Shown: positions 21,842-32,047 of the stretch, piece by piece
How positions within the stretch are numbered: the first letter of the stretch is position 1
Layout: each line of letters begins with the position of its first letter
NCBI GenBank assembly: GCA_947034885.2
Contig: OX344749.2
Coordinates: 17,313,501-17,377,500, forward strand
DNA from: Thuidium tamariscinum
Taxonomy: Eukaryota; Streptophyta; Bryopsida; Hypnales; Thuidiaceae
Reading direction: 5' to 3'
Length of the DNA stretch: 64,000 nt
Notes under the pieces: generated by a model
What the model saw: only the letters and a program-made list of their open reading frames with translations
Database searches by the model: none
Told to the model about the DNA's origin: nothing
Translations under genes and position numbers: made by a program

Positions 21842-22030
21842 AATTTGAGAAGATGTGAGTTCCAAAATTTGAGACGATGGGAGTCTCAGATTTGAGACAA
21901 TGCGAGCTCCAAAATTTGAAAAAAACTAATTTGAGAAGACAGGAGTCCAAAATTTGAATCCACACTATTTCAAATTGTGAGAATATGGGATTCTGAAATT
22001 TGAGAAGATGTGATTCCAATCTGTGAAAAG
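21842..22030 (+). repeat. Degenerate ~25-30 bp tandem repeat
   Basis: Repeated variants of AATTTGAGAAGATGTGAGTTC and CAAAATTTGAGACGATGGGA recur about six times with changed spacing. The array is imperfect and AT/GA-rich. Open frames crossing it on the minus strand are a by-product. Confidence 0.65.
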
Positions 22031-22888
22031 AAAAGTGAGAGCCAAGCTCTACACAGGAACTTTGAGAACAAGTTGTGTCATCAGCTTTGAAGTTCCTGAT
22101 GATGACTCCATCTAACCCTGAGTGATGTTGTTTCAATTCCATTCGAAGGAAAAAAATAAAAATCAGACTGTTTCATCTTTCACTTTCAAGCAAGTCAATG
22201 CCAAGATGCAAACCTAAACCCTTGGAGAGGTACGTACTACCTGTGTTGAGTTAGTATGCTTGCTACTTCCAAGTGGGGGTTACAATAGGACAGAGAGATG
22301 AGAGATGAGAGAGAGAGAGAGATCTATCAGTATTTGCTACGAAGGCAGTTACAGATGGAAGCTGTATACTTACTTATATAAATATATATTTCTGACCGTC
22401 AGTGCGATTCCAACAAGGTAAGGTAGTACATGCATGGAGGGCCAACTTTTTCCTCTGCCATGAATGATAAGTTAAGTTTTATGCTTTGCCAAGCCAGTGA
22501 ATCATGAGTGATGGAAACTTTTATTTACTTGAAGCCTGCATGGCTGTCCCCAGCGGATAGTTCTACTGATCTCCAACCAGGGTACAGTAAGCTTACTGTA
22601 TGTGTACCATTCCTGAGCACCAGCCCAATAAGTGTCTGTCCATCTTGAAATTGATTTTTTCTTCTGTTCACTTCATTACTATTCCACATTGCATTAGCGA
22701 GTTGCACGCCATGTCATAAGAAAAATCGTTTAAAAAAGCCATGAGAAAAGTCATTATAAAAATCACAAGAAAAAGTAGATTAGGTTGGCTACTCGCCACA
22801 TTTAATGCCCCAAACATGTGTACTTGCAATTATTCATCCCCGTTTCGTACACATGCCAAGTTTGAAACGCGTGTCCATGTTCTTTTTC

Positions 22889-22935
22889 AGTTTGTTTGTT
22901 TCGACACAAATGCAACGGAATTTCATTGCCAAGAG
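22889..22935 (-). repeat. LINE-tail-like retroposon fragment
   Basis: Read on the minus strand it ends GGCAATGAAATTCCGTTGC...TGTCGAAACAAACAAAC. This resembles the 3' tail of the LINE remnant at 36946-37514 (GCAATGGAATTCCATTTG, then TTTC plus an A-rich run). It is only the tail, so it is either a severely 5'-truncated insertion or a SINE that shares the tail. Confidence 0.45.
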
Positions 22936-22993
22936 CTTGCATGTCCAAGTTGGGTTTTTTTTGCTTGGCTCCGTTTCGGCAACGGTGATTTGG

Positions 22994-23009
22994 CAGCAGC
23001 AGCAGCAGC
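22994..23009 (+). repeat. Short CAG microsatellite
   Basis: Five consecutive CAG triplets inside the GC-richer island. In one frame they would code a short glutamine run, but no gene is established there. Confidence 0.8.
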
Positions 23010-23300
23010 GAGCCTGGCGGTCTCGTCCATTGCACACAACTGATGAGCTTTTTACTGATCGAGCAGCCCCTCGCTTGCTCTTCCTCAGTTCTGCCAAATC
23101 TCAGTCTGATGGTGATCGCTCCGAGACCTCAGTCCAGAGCTTCAACCGAGGCGGGCGCGCAAGCAAGCTAGGAAAAAGGAGCAGTTTCACATGCTTCGAA
23201 ATATATGATACTAATTTCCTCGCGGCCTTTTGGGTGGATTCTATCAATGATGAGCCAACCTTGTGATTGTAAGTGAAGTGCCTCCCAATTAAGTATTGCC

Positions 23301-25428
23301 AAACCTATCCACGAGGAGCTCAATTATTTGAATGGGTACAGACAGGCATGAGTTGTGTTGACTGCTGGTTTTTCTTTGTCTCTTTGGAGTTTGGGCATGC
23401 CAAAGATGAATGGAAGCTCACAGCTTCGAATTATTTTTATGTTCTGAACTAAAATATCCATGGGAACTTTCAATTGGTTGAGTGTTACGAGGAGGGTCTT
23501 CAAAAGAAGCTTGGCTTCTATATCATATTCAAGTACAACTGAAGGGTGCTACTAACTGGCAATGGAATCGTATTGAAGTCAGGGTGATGAAATAATGCTA
23601 AGATATCATATAACCCATAAGATTAAGCCTTTCTTGTTAGGTGGTAGTTCATATTGGTACAGTACATCATCGCACAACTATGGTACATTAAGCTTACCTA
23701 ATCTGTTTGTTTTTGACAGATTTGGGTAACTAATATATATATTTAACCATCCATTATCATGATTCTTGTAAGGTCACAGACTCACAGTGAGAGACTCTTT
23801 AAAGCCCCAAAAGTGGCTTTAGAAAAAGTTGGGTTTCATATTGAAGAACCCAATGGAAGAAATCATATTCATCCCATTTTTTTTGCAGTACATGTTCTTT
23901 TTTCCTTCAAAGAAATGACAACCATTGCAATTCTGGGTACATCTTGTACATCCCCAACCAAAGTTGAAGGTGTATTTATTCTTTTTGCATTGAATTTGGG
24001 ATGTTGTACCAAAAATGGGTACATTTATAGTGTATTTTACCACTTGTTGTTGTTGTTTTTCCCGAAGAAGTGGTGACCATTAAGAAAACACAGATGGAAA
24101 GGAATAATCAGCTAAAGGATTTCAGGTAATTCAACCTCGGAGGGAGGTTCAATTGATGGAGGGGTGCAAAGTAGGTTTATGGAAAGTACCAGAGTAGAAA
24201 ACACTGTTCATGTTGACAATTTATTTAGTGACTACTTCAGCACTATGATACTTTAACCATTAAGTAGGCAAGATTTCCTTATTGTGGATATTTAAATTGT
24301 GCAACATGTTTCTAACATCCCAGTGTTTTTTTCTGGTTTTTTGGCACAAATGAAAATTAACATCCCATTATTGGTGAGGCCTTTTAAATCATCTAAAATG
24401 ATAGAGCTAGCAACAATTACTAAATGTACTCAAAAGTTGTACTTTCTACATAGATTTTGGATTCTTAAATGGTGATTCCTAAGCTCAAGATTGTGCATAG
24501 ATTTAAGGAACATGTCACTCATTCTCAAATGCATGTGTTGGTGGTACTATAATGGAAGATACAATTAACCCCTAAATAAAAAGATTTTTGAAAGCTATTT
24601 GTGGGACAAAGGGAATACTAAGTTTCCTCTATTATATATTTTAGCACTTGTACCATTCAAAATCAACTTTTTCTCCAGATTTTTTGAAACAAATGAACCA
24701 TTTCCATTGTAGGGGAAAAGTATACAGAACCATAGGACACAGTCCCAGCCAAAACCTTTTTCTTTTCTTTTCTTTTCCATTTTCAACCAATCAAGCTTAT
24801 ACTCCTTTTCATCATTTTAACTTTTAATTAACTTCCAAACTAGATAATAAAAACTAGCACCCTAAGCAATGGAACTTTTTGTCCTTCAAAACTTGATAAT
24901 GATATTCCAAATGGATTCTATTGCTTTTGAGCAATACAAATTATTTAAAGCTTCCTAAGTCTAGTTCCTAGTCCCATTGAAAAATTAAGAAATATCCTTA
25001 AAAAAATAAATTTTGTATTGTGGTTTGAAATTGAAAGATTATAATCACATTTGTATAGAATCACAAGGCATTGCAGTTTACATTATAACATCCTATGCTA
25101 TTAACCCTTGACTACCCAATTGACTATATGTGGTCGATTTGAAATTTCAAGCCCATTTCTATGCGGGTGGTTAAATTCTTTTGGCCATTTAAGGAAAAAC
25201 AAGTAGCTTTGAAGGTTAACTATAAAAAACTTTCATTTTTCATTGAAAAAAAAAGCATATTTCATTATTGAGAGGTCTTCAAAAACACATATATAAGTGG
25301 AGTGTAAAACTTGCCAATTTTACTTCATTTCCTGGCTTTATGCAAAGCTTGGCAATTTCACTTGATTTGAGATTTAAGAAATTGAACTAATCCATTTGCA
25401 TTGAGAATGGTCCCAATGGAAAGTTTAA
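23301..25428. other. Intergenic DNA, no gene seen
   Basis: Mostly AT-rich. TTAACCCCTAAATAAAAAG at 24565-24583 and TTAACCCTTGACTACCC near 25099 look like isolated left ends of TTAA-type elements without identifiable right ends. Short A/T-run-plus-ACAAATGAA strings near 24341 and 24676 resemble LINE tails. A plus-strand frame of 105 codons at 23759-24076 shows no recognisable domain. Confidence 0.45.
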
Positions 25429-25978
25429 CCCTTTAGGGCCTAGCAAACCAATTTTGGTTCTTTTAAATTGAATTTTGGGAATTGGAATACTCTCTTGGCC
25501 TTAGTTCCTCTTGGGGTATGAACAAGATGTGAGGGCACGGGTATTCCGCTTCCAATGAGCCATTGGCCATCAAATTTGGAGCAATGATGATTTGTCTATT
25601 ACAATTTGAAGTTGGGAATTTTAGAGTTCAAAATGCACTGTGGAACTTGTTTCTCTATTGAATTTATTTGTGTATAACTAAAGAGAGCATGTCAACTTCA
25701 CCATAGTATTCAATATAATGAACTCTATTTTCAATAAAAATTTCATGGGAAATTGAGCTTTTTTGTAATTACCATGATTTTTCAAAGGCATAAACTTTAA
25801 AAAATCATATAAATTTCGTTTTTTTTCCAAAAATAAATTAAAAATCACATTAGATAAAAGATATGAATTTTTATTTTTAGAAAAATAATAATTTAAATTA
25901 AATTATAAAATTTTAATATGAAAATTTGATTCTAGAAGAATTCAAGACGTTGCTTGGGGCTCCTTAGGCCCTAAAGGG
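25429..25978. mobile_element. Family K TTAA-type MITE
   Basis: A 550-bp element lying exactly between TTAA at 25425-25428 and TTAA at 25979-25982. The inverted ends are identical over 14 bp: CCCTTTAGGGCCTA on the left, and its complement TAGGCCCTAAAGGG on the right. The end sequence itself contains a palindromic CCCTTTAGGG. No protein is encoded. TTAA duplication plus CCC-starting ends fits piggyBac; this family is distinct in sequence from A, B, J and L. Confidence 0.75.
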
Positions 25979-28348
25979 TTAAAGTCATTTCATAATTTTC
26001 ACCATTGAAAATTTCAACATGCAAGTGTTGATTTGAAGCTATTTGCAATTTCTACTTATAAAAGAAAATGACATTTCAACAATTACAAGGTGGATTGTGT
26101 AATGAATTTGATGTTTTTAAATGTGAAATTAAGTTTTTTGGAAGTGCATTTTAGTGTGCTAATACACTTTGTAGTTGTTCATGTTACCTCTAATCTCCAA
26201 AATTCTAAATGCAAATTTCTAAAACATTGTGGGCAAAGACAACATACTAAAAATAAAAAATGTACACTTTTCTTAGTATAATCTCACAACTCCTAAGAAA
26301 TTTTGCACTTGAAATTGGTGTGTGTACTAGTAAATAAGCTTTGTACACATCTATACATTTAGATTTTTTTTGAAAATTTGCTTCATTGGAGATAATCACA
26401 AGTCAATGCTCTTTTTTCATAGTCAAAACATACTCAGAAGGTTTGGGCATTTAGGAATTACATGTACACAATGAAAAAATCTTCATATCTTTGAAATATG
26501 TTTTGTATCTAATAAGAATATTTCTTTGCTCTTTTACTTCAAGAATTTGTTGTCTTGTGTCTTAATTAATATGTGAATTTTCTTGTGATAGTTCAAAGTA
26601 TTCTAAGATGCACTTCTAATGATTGTAATTTCAAATTCTCATTATGAACCAATGAAAAGTTAAAATAAATTTGGAGGGCTAATATATTACGTGCATGGTA
26701 GATGCCTTTAACTTTGTAATTTGCCATTCAATCAAACATAGGTATTGTTTTTTGGTGATTTTTTAATTTTAAAAAACAAAAACTCATGGTTAATTATTGA
26801 AAAATGAGTTAAATTTTCTCTTGGAAAAATTGCATAGTGTATTGGCAATTTTTCATACTCCCTTTATCTTAAAATGATCTTTCTAATAGACAAAATGTTA
26901 TAGGATAAAACAAAAAATAATATTAAAAGAAACATTTTTTTGTAAATAGGCTTTGGTGTTGTTAAAAATGCATTATCTTAATACAATCTCTTCTATAGTT
27001 TACAACAATTCACTTTAGTTATAAAGGCAACTAGGGAAAAAATTAAAATATCTTGGACCAATTGTAAAGCTAAATTATTTATACTCTCTCTCCTTAGTAT
27101 ATAGTTTTACACCTCTATTGAATACATTAACTTTTCTTCTTGCATACTTCGATTTGCATCCTTTGGTAGTTTTGTTTTGTCTTCTATTCTCAATAGTGTC
27201 ATTCCTATCATTCTATAAACTTTGAGTTTTAGAGCTTTTCCAAAGTGCACTTTGGAAATACTATAAAGTGGAATTTTAGAGACATATTCAAAGAACATTG
27301 GTAGGTACTTAATAATTGAGTGTGAGGTTGTCATTTTGTGGGCAACTAGTGTACAGTGGGGTCCCAATCAAAATGGTGTATTTGAAATTGTAGTGAAGGA
27401 AATTTTAGTGCAGCCAACTTTTAGAGCCTTCCGAGAGCTCAAAAATTGGTATTTTATCACAAAATTTTTACCATAGCATCATCTTTATGTTAATAACATG
27501 TGTACCAAATTTTAAGGCTAGAAGATTCACCTTTTCAGAAGTTATTCAAAATCTACCAACATGGGTAGTGGTGAGAAACATTTCACAACTTTCAACTTTG
27601 ACACCCTTCCAAGGATTGAGTTTTTTTTTTGCCATGAAATTTTTTTATGAAATCTCCCAACAGATATAGTTTTGAGGAAATTTTCACAATTGCCAACTTT
27701 GACACCCTCCCAAGGGCTGAAAAATTGGTTTCTTACTATGAATTTTTTTATGAAGTCAAATATATGTTGATAACATGTACTCTAAATTTCAGGTTCAATT
27801 GAATTACCAAAAAAAAGATATACAAAATCTCTCAACATGTGTAGTTGTGACTCTTGGAATGACTACATTGAGACAACAAGTGTATTGTAATTATAGATTC
27901 CCCTCCCCCCGCCCCCCCCCCCCCCCCCCTCCTATTGCCAACAAAGGAGACAAATGTTTTGAGTTATTTAAAATTTCTATATGGTGGTGGGTTTCACATT
28001 GACATGCTTTGGAATGGGGTTAGATATTTTTTATTAGGAACTTTTAATTTCCATCAAAAAAAATTTAATAGATTAAACAACTACCATTACAATACTTTCT
28101 TATAATTATGCAACATCCTTTTTAGTCATTTCTTTAGATATTCATATGCTTTCTTAGTATGTTTCTCATAGATTCTAATTTCATTGCTTCCAAATCTTGC
28201 TACAACAGTCAAAATTCCTTTAGCAACAAATTTGTAGCATGGAATAAGTTAGTTGAACACCCATCTCTTCTATTGGAGCAATTTCTTTTCATATTACAGT
28301 ACAATACTCAATTGAAAAAAGTGTTACATATTTTGAAAATTCTCAATG
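25979..28348. other. AT-rich intergenic DNA, no gene seen
   Basis: No supported coding region. Between about 27400 and 27870 a GAGGAAATTTTCACAA/CAACTTTGACACCCTYCCAAGG phrase is repeated in degenerate form. A long C tract lies at 27912-27929. Confidence 0.5.
27912..27929. repeat. Poly-C tract (18 C)
   Basis: Eighteen consecutive C, preceded by CCCCTCCCCCCG. Like the G16 tract it may form quadruplex or i-motif structures, and its length should be treated with caution. Confidence 0.9.
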
Positions 28349-28397
28349 TAGCAATGAAATTCCGTTTCATTTGTTTTAAAAAAAAAAAAAAAAAAAT
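28349..28397 (+). repeat. A-tailed LINE/SINE 3' end fragment
   Basis: GCAATGAAATTCCGTTTCAT followed by TTGTTTT and then 20 uninterrupted A (28378-28397). This is the clearest example of a recurring 3' tail shared with the LINE remnant at 37473-37514. A long A-tail directly after the conserved tail is the mark of target-primed reverse transcription. The 5' extent is uncertain. Confidence 0.65.
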
Positions 28398-28639
28398 TCT
28401 CAGTGTAACAGTGAGTACAATGGTACAACAATGATAGTTAAAGATCTGCTCCCCGTGTTGCCAACAAAGTAGGGAAATATTTCTATTTAAAAAAAATTCA
28501 ATGTGACTATGGTGTTGGGTTTCACATTGACATGCTTTGTTTAAAAGAAAACTAAAAAAACATTGACATGCTTTGCAAATGGATTTGAACCCCATCTTGT
28601 ACTTCCTATTTAATTTGCAATTGAGATGAGCATGAATGT

Positions 28640-29732
28640 GTTTATTTGAGACCTTAGCACTCCCCATTAATTATCTGGTATCCAATCCTTGCATTGGGGC
28701 CAGACATCTCTTGTCCTCGGGGGCAGTGCTCCATAGCTGCTGGTAAGTACATGGCTAAAAGGCACACAATCCCGGATAGTCCCCTGGCTGTCCTCAATGG
28801 CCTCACTGATCAAGAAGGCGGGGCTCGATCCCCATATTAGACGCAAATTAAGTAAGTTAGATCATTTTTATGTCTTTGAAGGGTAACTTCTTTTGAGAAA
28901 GCAGAAAGGCTCGGCTGATCAATCTCTCACATGGGTATTTCGTGAAAGCCAAAAGGCTGGTCAATCTCCCACACACACCGTAAAATCTTTCCAACTCGCG
29001 ATGCAGCTCCAGTTCCAAGGTCAAACCGTTTTGAGCTCCGTGGGGCATTACACAAAAAACTTGAATGCAAGATTCCCAAAAGGCTTGAATCTGTCACAAG
29101 AGAACAACATTGATTCAGCCCTATTTTTTTTTTTTCGTTTACACAAATGAAACAAGTCTCTGTTTTTTAAAAACAAATGGACAAATTCCATTGATGAAGG
29201 AACAAGTACCGACATCGTACCAAGGGCGCAAGTCCCTGGTGAAATTTTGGTTTCTTAAAGTTTTTTGTTTGCTTTTTCTTTTGTTCCTTATTGATAAGCA
29301 GAACACACCATCACAAGAGGAAAAGTAAAACAGAAGCCTCTCAGTAAGTGTAAAAGCTACCCAATTTGGGCTGCACTATCTTAGTTTCCACGAGATCCAC
29401 ATGTGATGCCGTTTGCCAATGAAACAAGAACAAGAATTTCATTGCAAGGGAAAAGAACAAACCCACCAGCCACAGGTGGCCTGGCCTGTTTCATTTGTTT
29501 CAATCAATCAAACAAACCAAAACATTGATTCAGGGCCTCCTTTACTTGTGTCCAAAAAAAACAAAAAACAAAAAAACATGGATTCAGGGTCAAATGAATG
29601 ATGAGGATCACAGTTCAAGTTGCAGCCTCAAAGATCCTGAGTGGCTTGTGGTGTTGTTCAGGCAATACCTTAGTTTTTGCAGGACACTGAATCCTCCATT
29701 CAAACTGGGCCCTGCATGGTAATTTCTGGGTT
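28640..29732. other. GC-richer island and LINE-tail debris
   Basis: From about 28660 to 29060 composition is more balanced. A GGCTCGATCCC string near 28827 resembles a polymerase III B box, but I could not find a properly spaced A box. From 29100 to 29530 several T-run-plus-ACAAATGAAAC and AATTTCATTGCAAGG strings resemble LINE-tail pieces in minus orientation. No coding sequence is supported. Confidence 0.35.
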
Positions 29733-30165
29733 CGCTAGGGGTAAAAGTAAAAAAGCCCCCTAGTTTTGGGCTGTGTCTAGGTATGTTCGAGATCCCCACC
29801 AGCTGATTTGGGCTTCCTGATTGCAAACATGAATTCAGAATTTGCAAAAAACATTTGAGTTATTTGTAAAGTCCCCCAACTTTGGGCATGACTTTTTTTG
29901 AAGTTGAGAAGGCAACTATATTTGAAGCGTCAAACTTTTTTGCAAGATACTTATGTCACACAACTTCAAAAGTGGGGACTAAACTTTTTTAGGCACCATT
30001 TTGATGGAAAAATAAGTTTCATACCCACTTTTATTTCAACTTTTTTACCTCAAGTGGATTTTTCACAAAACTCATGGGTTTAAATCTAGGTTTAGTGTAC
30101 TTTACAAATAACTCAATTATTTCCAAAAAATAAAAAATTCCAGCATTTTCCCCAAGGTAAATTTG
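29733..30165 (+). repeat. Dispersed repeat D, copy interrupted by a MITE
   Basis: The left part (CTTGATTGCAAACATGAATTC-like, to 29855) and right part (ATTTCC ... CAGCATTTTCCCCAAGG, from 30116) are contiguous in the relative at 16196-16400. They are separated here by the 260-bp element at 29856-30115. Confidence 0.6.
29856..30115 (+). mobile_element. MITE C with TGAGTTATT ends, copy 1
   Basis: Inverted ends TGAGTTATTTGTAAAGT and ACTTTACAAATAACTCA, with the 3-bp direct repeat ATT on both sides (29853-29855 and 30116-30118). The insertion is proved by the uninterrupted relative at 16366-16368, where ATT occurs once. The element is 260 bp and non-coding. A 3-bp AT-only duplication is compatible with PIF/Harbinger-type insertion, but the end sequence is not diagnostic. 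A second copy lies reversed at 55418. Confidence 0.8.
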
Positions 30166-31020
30166 TCCCTGGAGGGCCCAGTTCAAATGGAGGATTTAGT
30201 GTCCTCTATAGTTTTTTTGTGTGTGTTTTTTCCTTTTCTCGAAGAGCAAATTAAAGAGTGTTCATTGCCAGAAATTCAGCACTGAGTGTGAAGTTTTCCT
30301 TTTCCTTTATTTTAGGCAGTGCAGGAAGCGATAATCAATGAAAGGATGAAGCTATTTACATCCATGGAAATGGATGAAACTTCAATTTCACAGATGAAAA
30401 TTCATTTATTCATCCAAAATGATGTACATTTATCCAAAATAGAGCTGTTTCAAGATCTGGTAGCAAATCGACAAATTCATCCATTAATTAAAAAAATGTT
30501 ATCATTCACCTTCCCTTTGGAATGCCTTTGTAAACCTGGGGTGATGATCAGTGGATATTGCCATGTGTTTGAAAAAAAATTGAGGTGATGCTTTTATTGT
30601 TTGTGCTTGAAGTGATTGGAAATTGTGTGAGAATGCATTGTCACTTGATTCTAATGATAAATAAAATAAAATAGAAATAATTGGTATAATTGATCACAAA
30701 TAAGGTAGGAGGTTTACAAAGTGATCAATATCTAAGAGGGTCTTGTAATACAAAGGTACATTTTGATTTGAGTTCTTTCAATGTACCAATTGCAGTTGTG
30801 AAGGTATCCAGGATAAATGTATCAAAGGGGACACTTTTAGTGATCTAAGTATGTGATTCCAACATCAAAATTTTCAACTAATTCTACAAAGATCTAAAAA
30901 AAAGAAAAGATGTGGGGGTAGACACCAACTCCATTTGTCTTTCAAGGAAAATCTACTAGAAATATTTCAAAAAATCAACCCTACCCTCCCATCTCTACAT
31001 CCAAAATTGTGAATTAGCTC
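30119..31020. other. AT-rich intergenic DNA, no gene seen
   Basis: A plus-strand frame of 89 codons at 30319-30588 shows no recognisable domain and lies in unremarkable AT-rich sequence. I do not call it a gene. Confidence 0.4.
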
Positions 31021-31024
31021 TTAA

Positions 31025-31972
31025 CCCCTAAACCCCTAACAGCGTTTTCACCAAAAAAAACTGCTCCAAAACTGCCATTTCTAGTACAAGAGCAATTTTT
31101 TTTTTAAAAACACATTTTTGACTCATGTAACCGTAGGATCTTGTAGTAAGGTGGTTTGTAAACATGTGGAAAAAATTTCAGAAATTTCCACCATGTAGAT
31201 TGCAAGATATAAGCATTTGAATTGACAAAAACTGTTTTTTTATCCCTGCGAAAATCCGGGCAGCTGCACTTCACAAGGTCACATTTGTGTGAAAAAAAAT
31301 TCAAAATGGTGGTTACTCTTTGAATTCTTACTTCAATGTAAGTTGGCTACATTCTCAAAAAAATTCAAACCATTTGGAATTGTACAACATATAGGAAAAA
31401 ATAAGTAAGTAGAAAGAAGTAAAAAATGAGCCAAAATACTAAATTGTGAACATTTTATTCATGGAATTGAAAATTTTCAATCCCAATGGTTAAAATGTTG
31501 AAATAAACAATCTACACCTTTTGTTTTTATTTTTTTTCAAAAATATAAAAAATTGAATTAAATGAAGAATTTCAAACTTTTTTTGTGCTGTGCAGATTCT
31601 GTAACTGGCCGCAAACTACCCCAAACTTAAAATCTTCATAACTTTTGACTCATTGATCGGAATGGATTGATTCAAAGCTTCACATGTCTGTATAAACCTA
31701 AAGAACCGATTTGAAATTTCACTTTTCAAAAAAAAGTTTTTTTGAAAAAGTTTTTTCAGCTGCCTGAGCTGCCCGCCGAGCAAACAAAGTGACATTTCAT
31801 GCCATAGCTTTTTATCCACAATGTCAAAAGTTATGAAAATTGTTGGGTCTTAAAGCTACTCCTCGGACACACATTGTATCAAAATTTCAAAGAAAAAAAA
31901 TAAAAACTCCATCCTTAGTGAGCTGCCCAAAAAATCTATAATCTCAAAAAACGTTGTTTAGGGGTTTAGGGG
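31025..31972 (+). mobile_element. Family A TTAA-type element, complete reference copy (A-f)
   Basis: A 948-bp non-coding element lying exactly between TTAA at 31021-31024 and TTAA at 31973-31976. The left end is CCCCTAAACCCCTAACAGCG and the right end ...GTTTAGGGGTTTAGGGG. Both ends thus carry two staggered CCCCTAAA units. The left half holds TTTTCACCAAAAAA, a GTAACCGTAGGATCTTGTAG block and a TTTGTGTGAAAA block. The right half (from about 31590) is the arm that is duplicated in inverted form in the foldbacks at 40424 and 41222. No transposase frame exists. Ends and TTAA target indicate a piggyBac-type MITE. Confidence 0.8.
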
Positions 31973-32047
31973 TTAACTTCTAAATTTCTAAGGTACCATA
32001 TTTTAGTACCACATAAACTTTGAAGTCAAATAAAATCTTATGATAGA

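Larger units (their letters stand above)
21221..23300. other. GC-richer island, possible exon/promoter region of a split gene
   Basis: Composition is markedly less AT-rich than the surroundings. The island carries a GA run at 22308-22321 and a CAG run near 22994, and both strands stay open for long stretches. The longest frame (22805-23266, plus strand, 153 codons with a QQQQQ run) has no recognisable domain, and its first third overlaps a LINE-tail repeat, so I do not call it a gene. No splice structure can be fixed without transcripts. Confidence 0.35.

Noticed and set aside
22805..23266. 153-codon plus-strand frame with a glutamine run
   Set aside because: No domain, overlapped by equally open frames on both strands, and its first third runs through a LINE-tail repeat. 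Glutamines come from a CAG microsatellite.
28308..28667. 119-codon minus-strand frame
   Set aside because: Contains a run of phenylalanines encoded by the A20 retroposon tail.
28740..28850. Possible tRNA-derived SINE or tRNA gene (GGCTCGATCCC resembling a B box)
   Set aside because: No correctly spaced A box and no cloverleaf could be drawn. No A-tail follows.
30319..30588. 89-codon plus-strand frame
   Set aside because: No recognisable domain and no supporting context. Chance frames of this length are expected in 64 kb.
31021..31040. Interstitial telomere (CCCTAAA-like units)
   Set aside because: Only two units, with four C each, placed exactly at transposon ends and repeated at the other end in inverted form. 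They belong to the element's termini.
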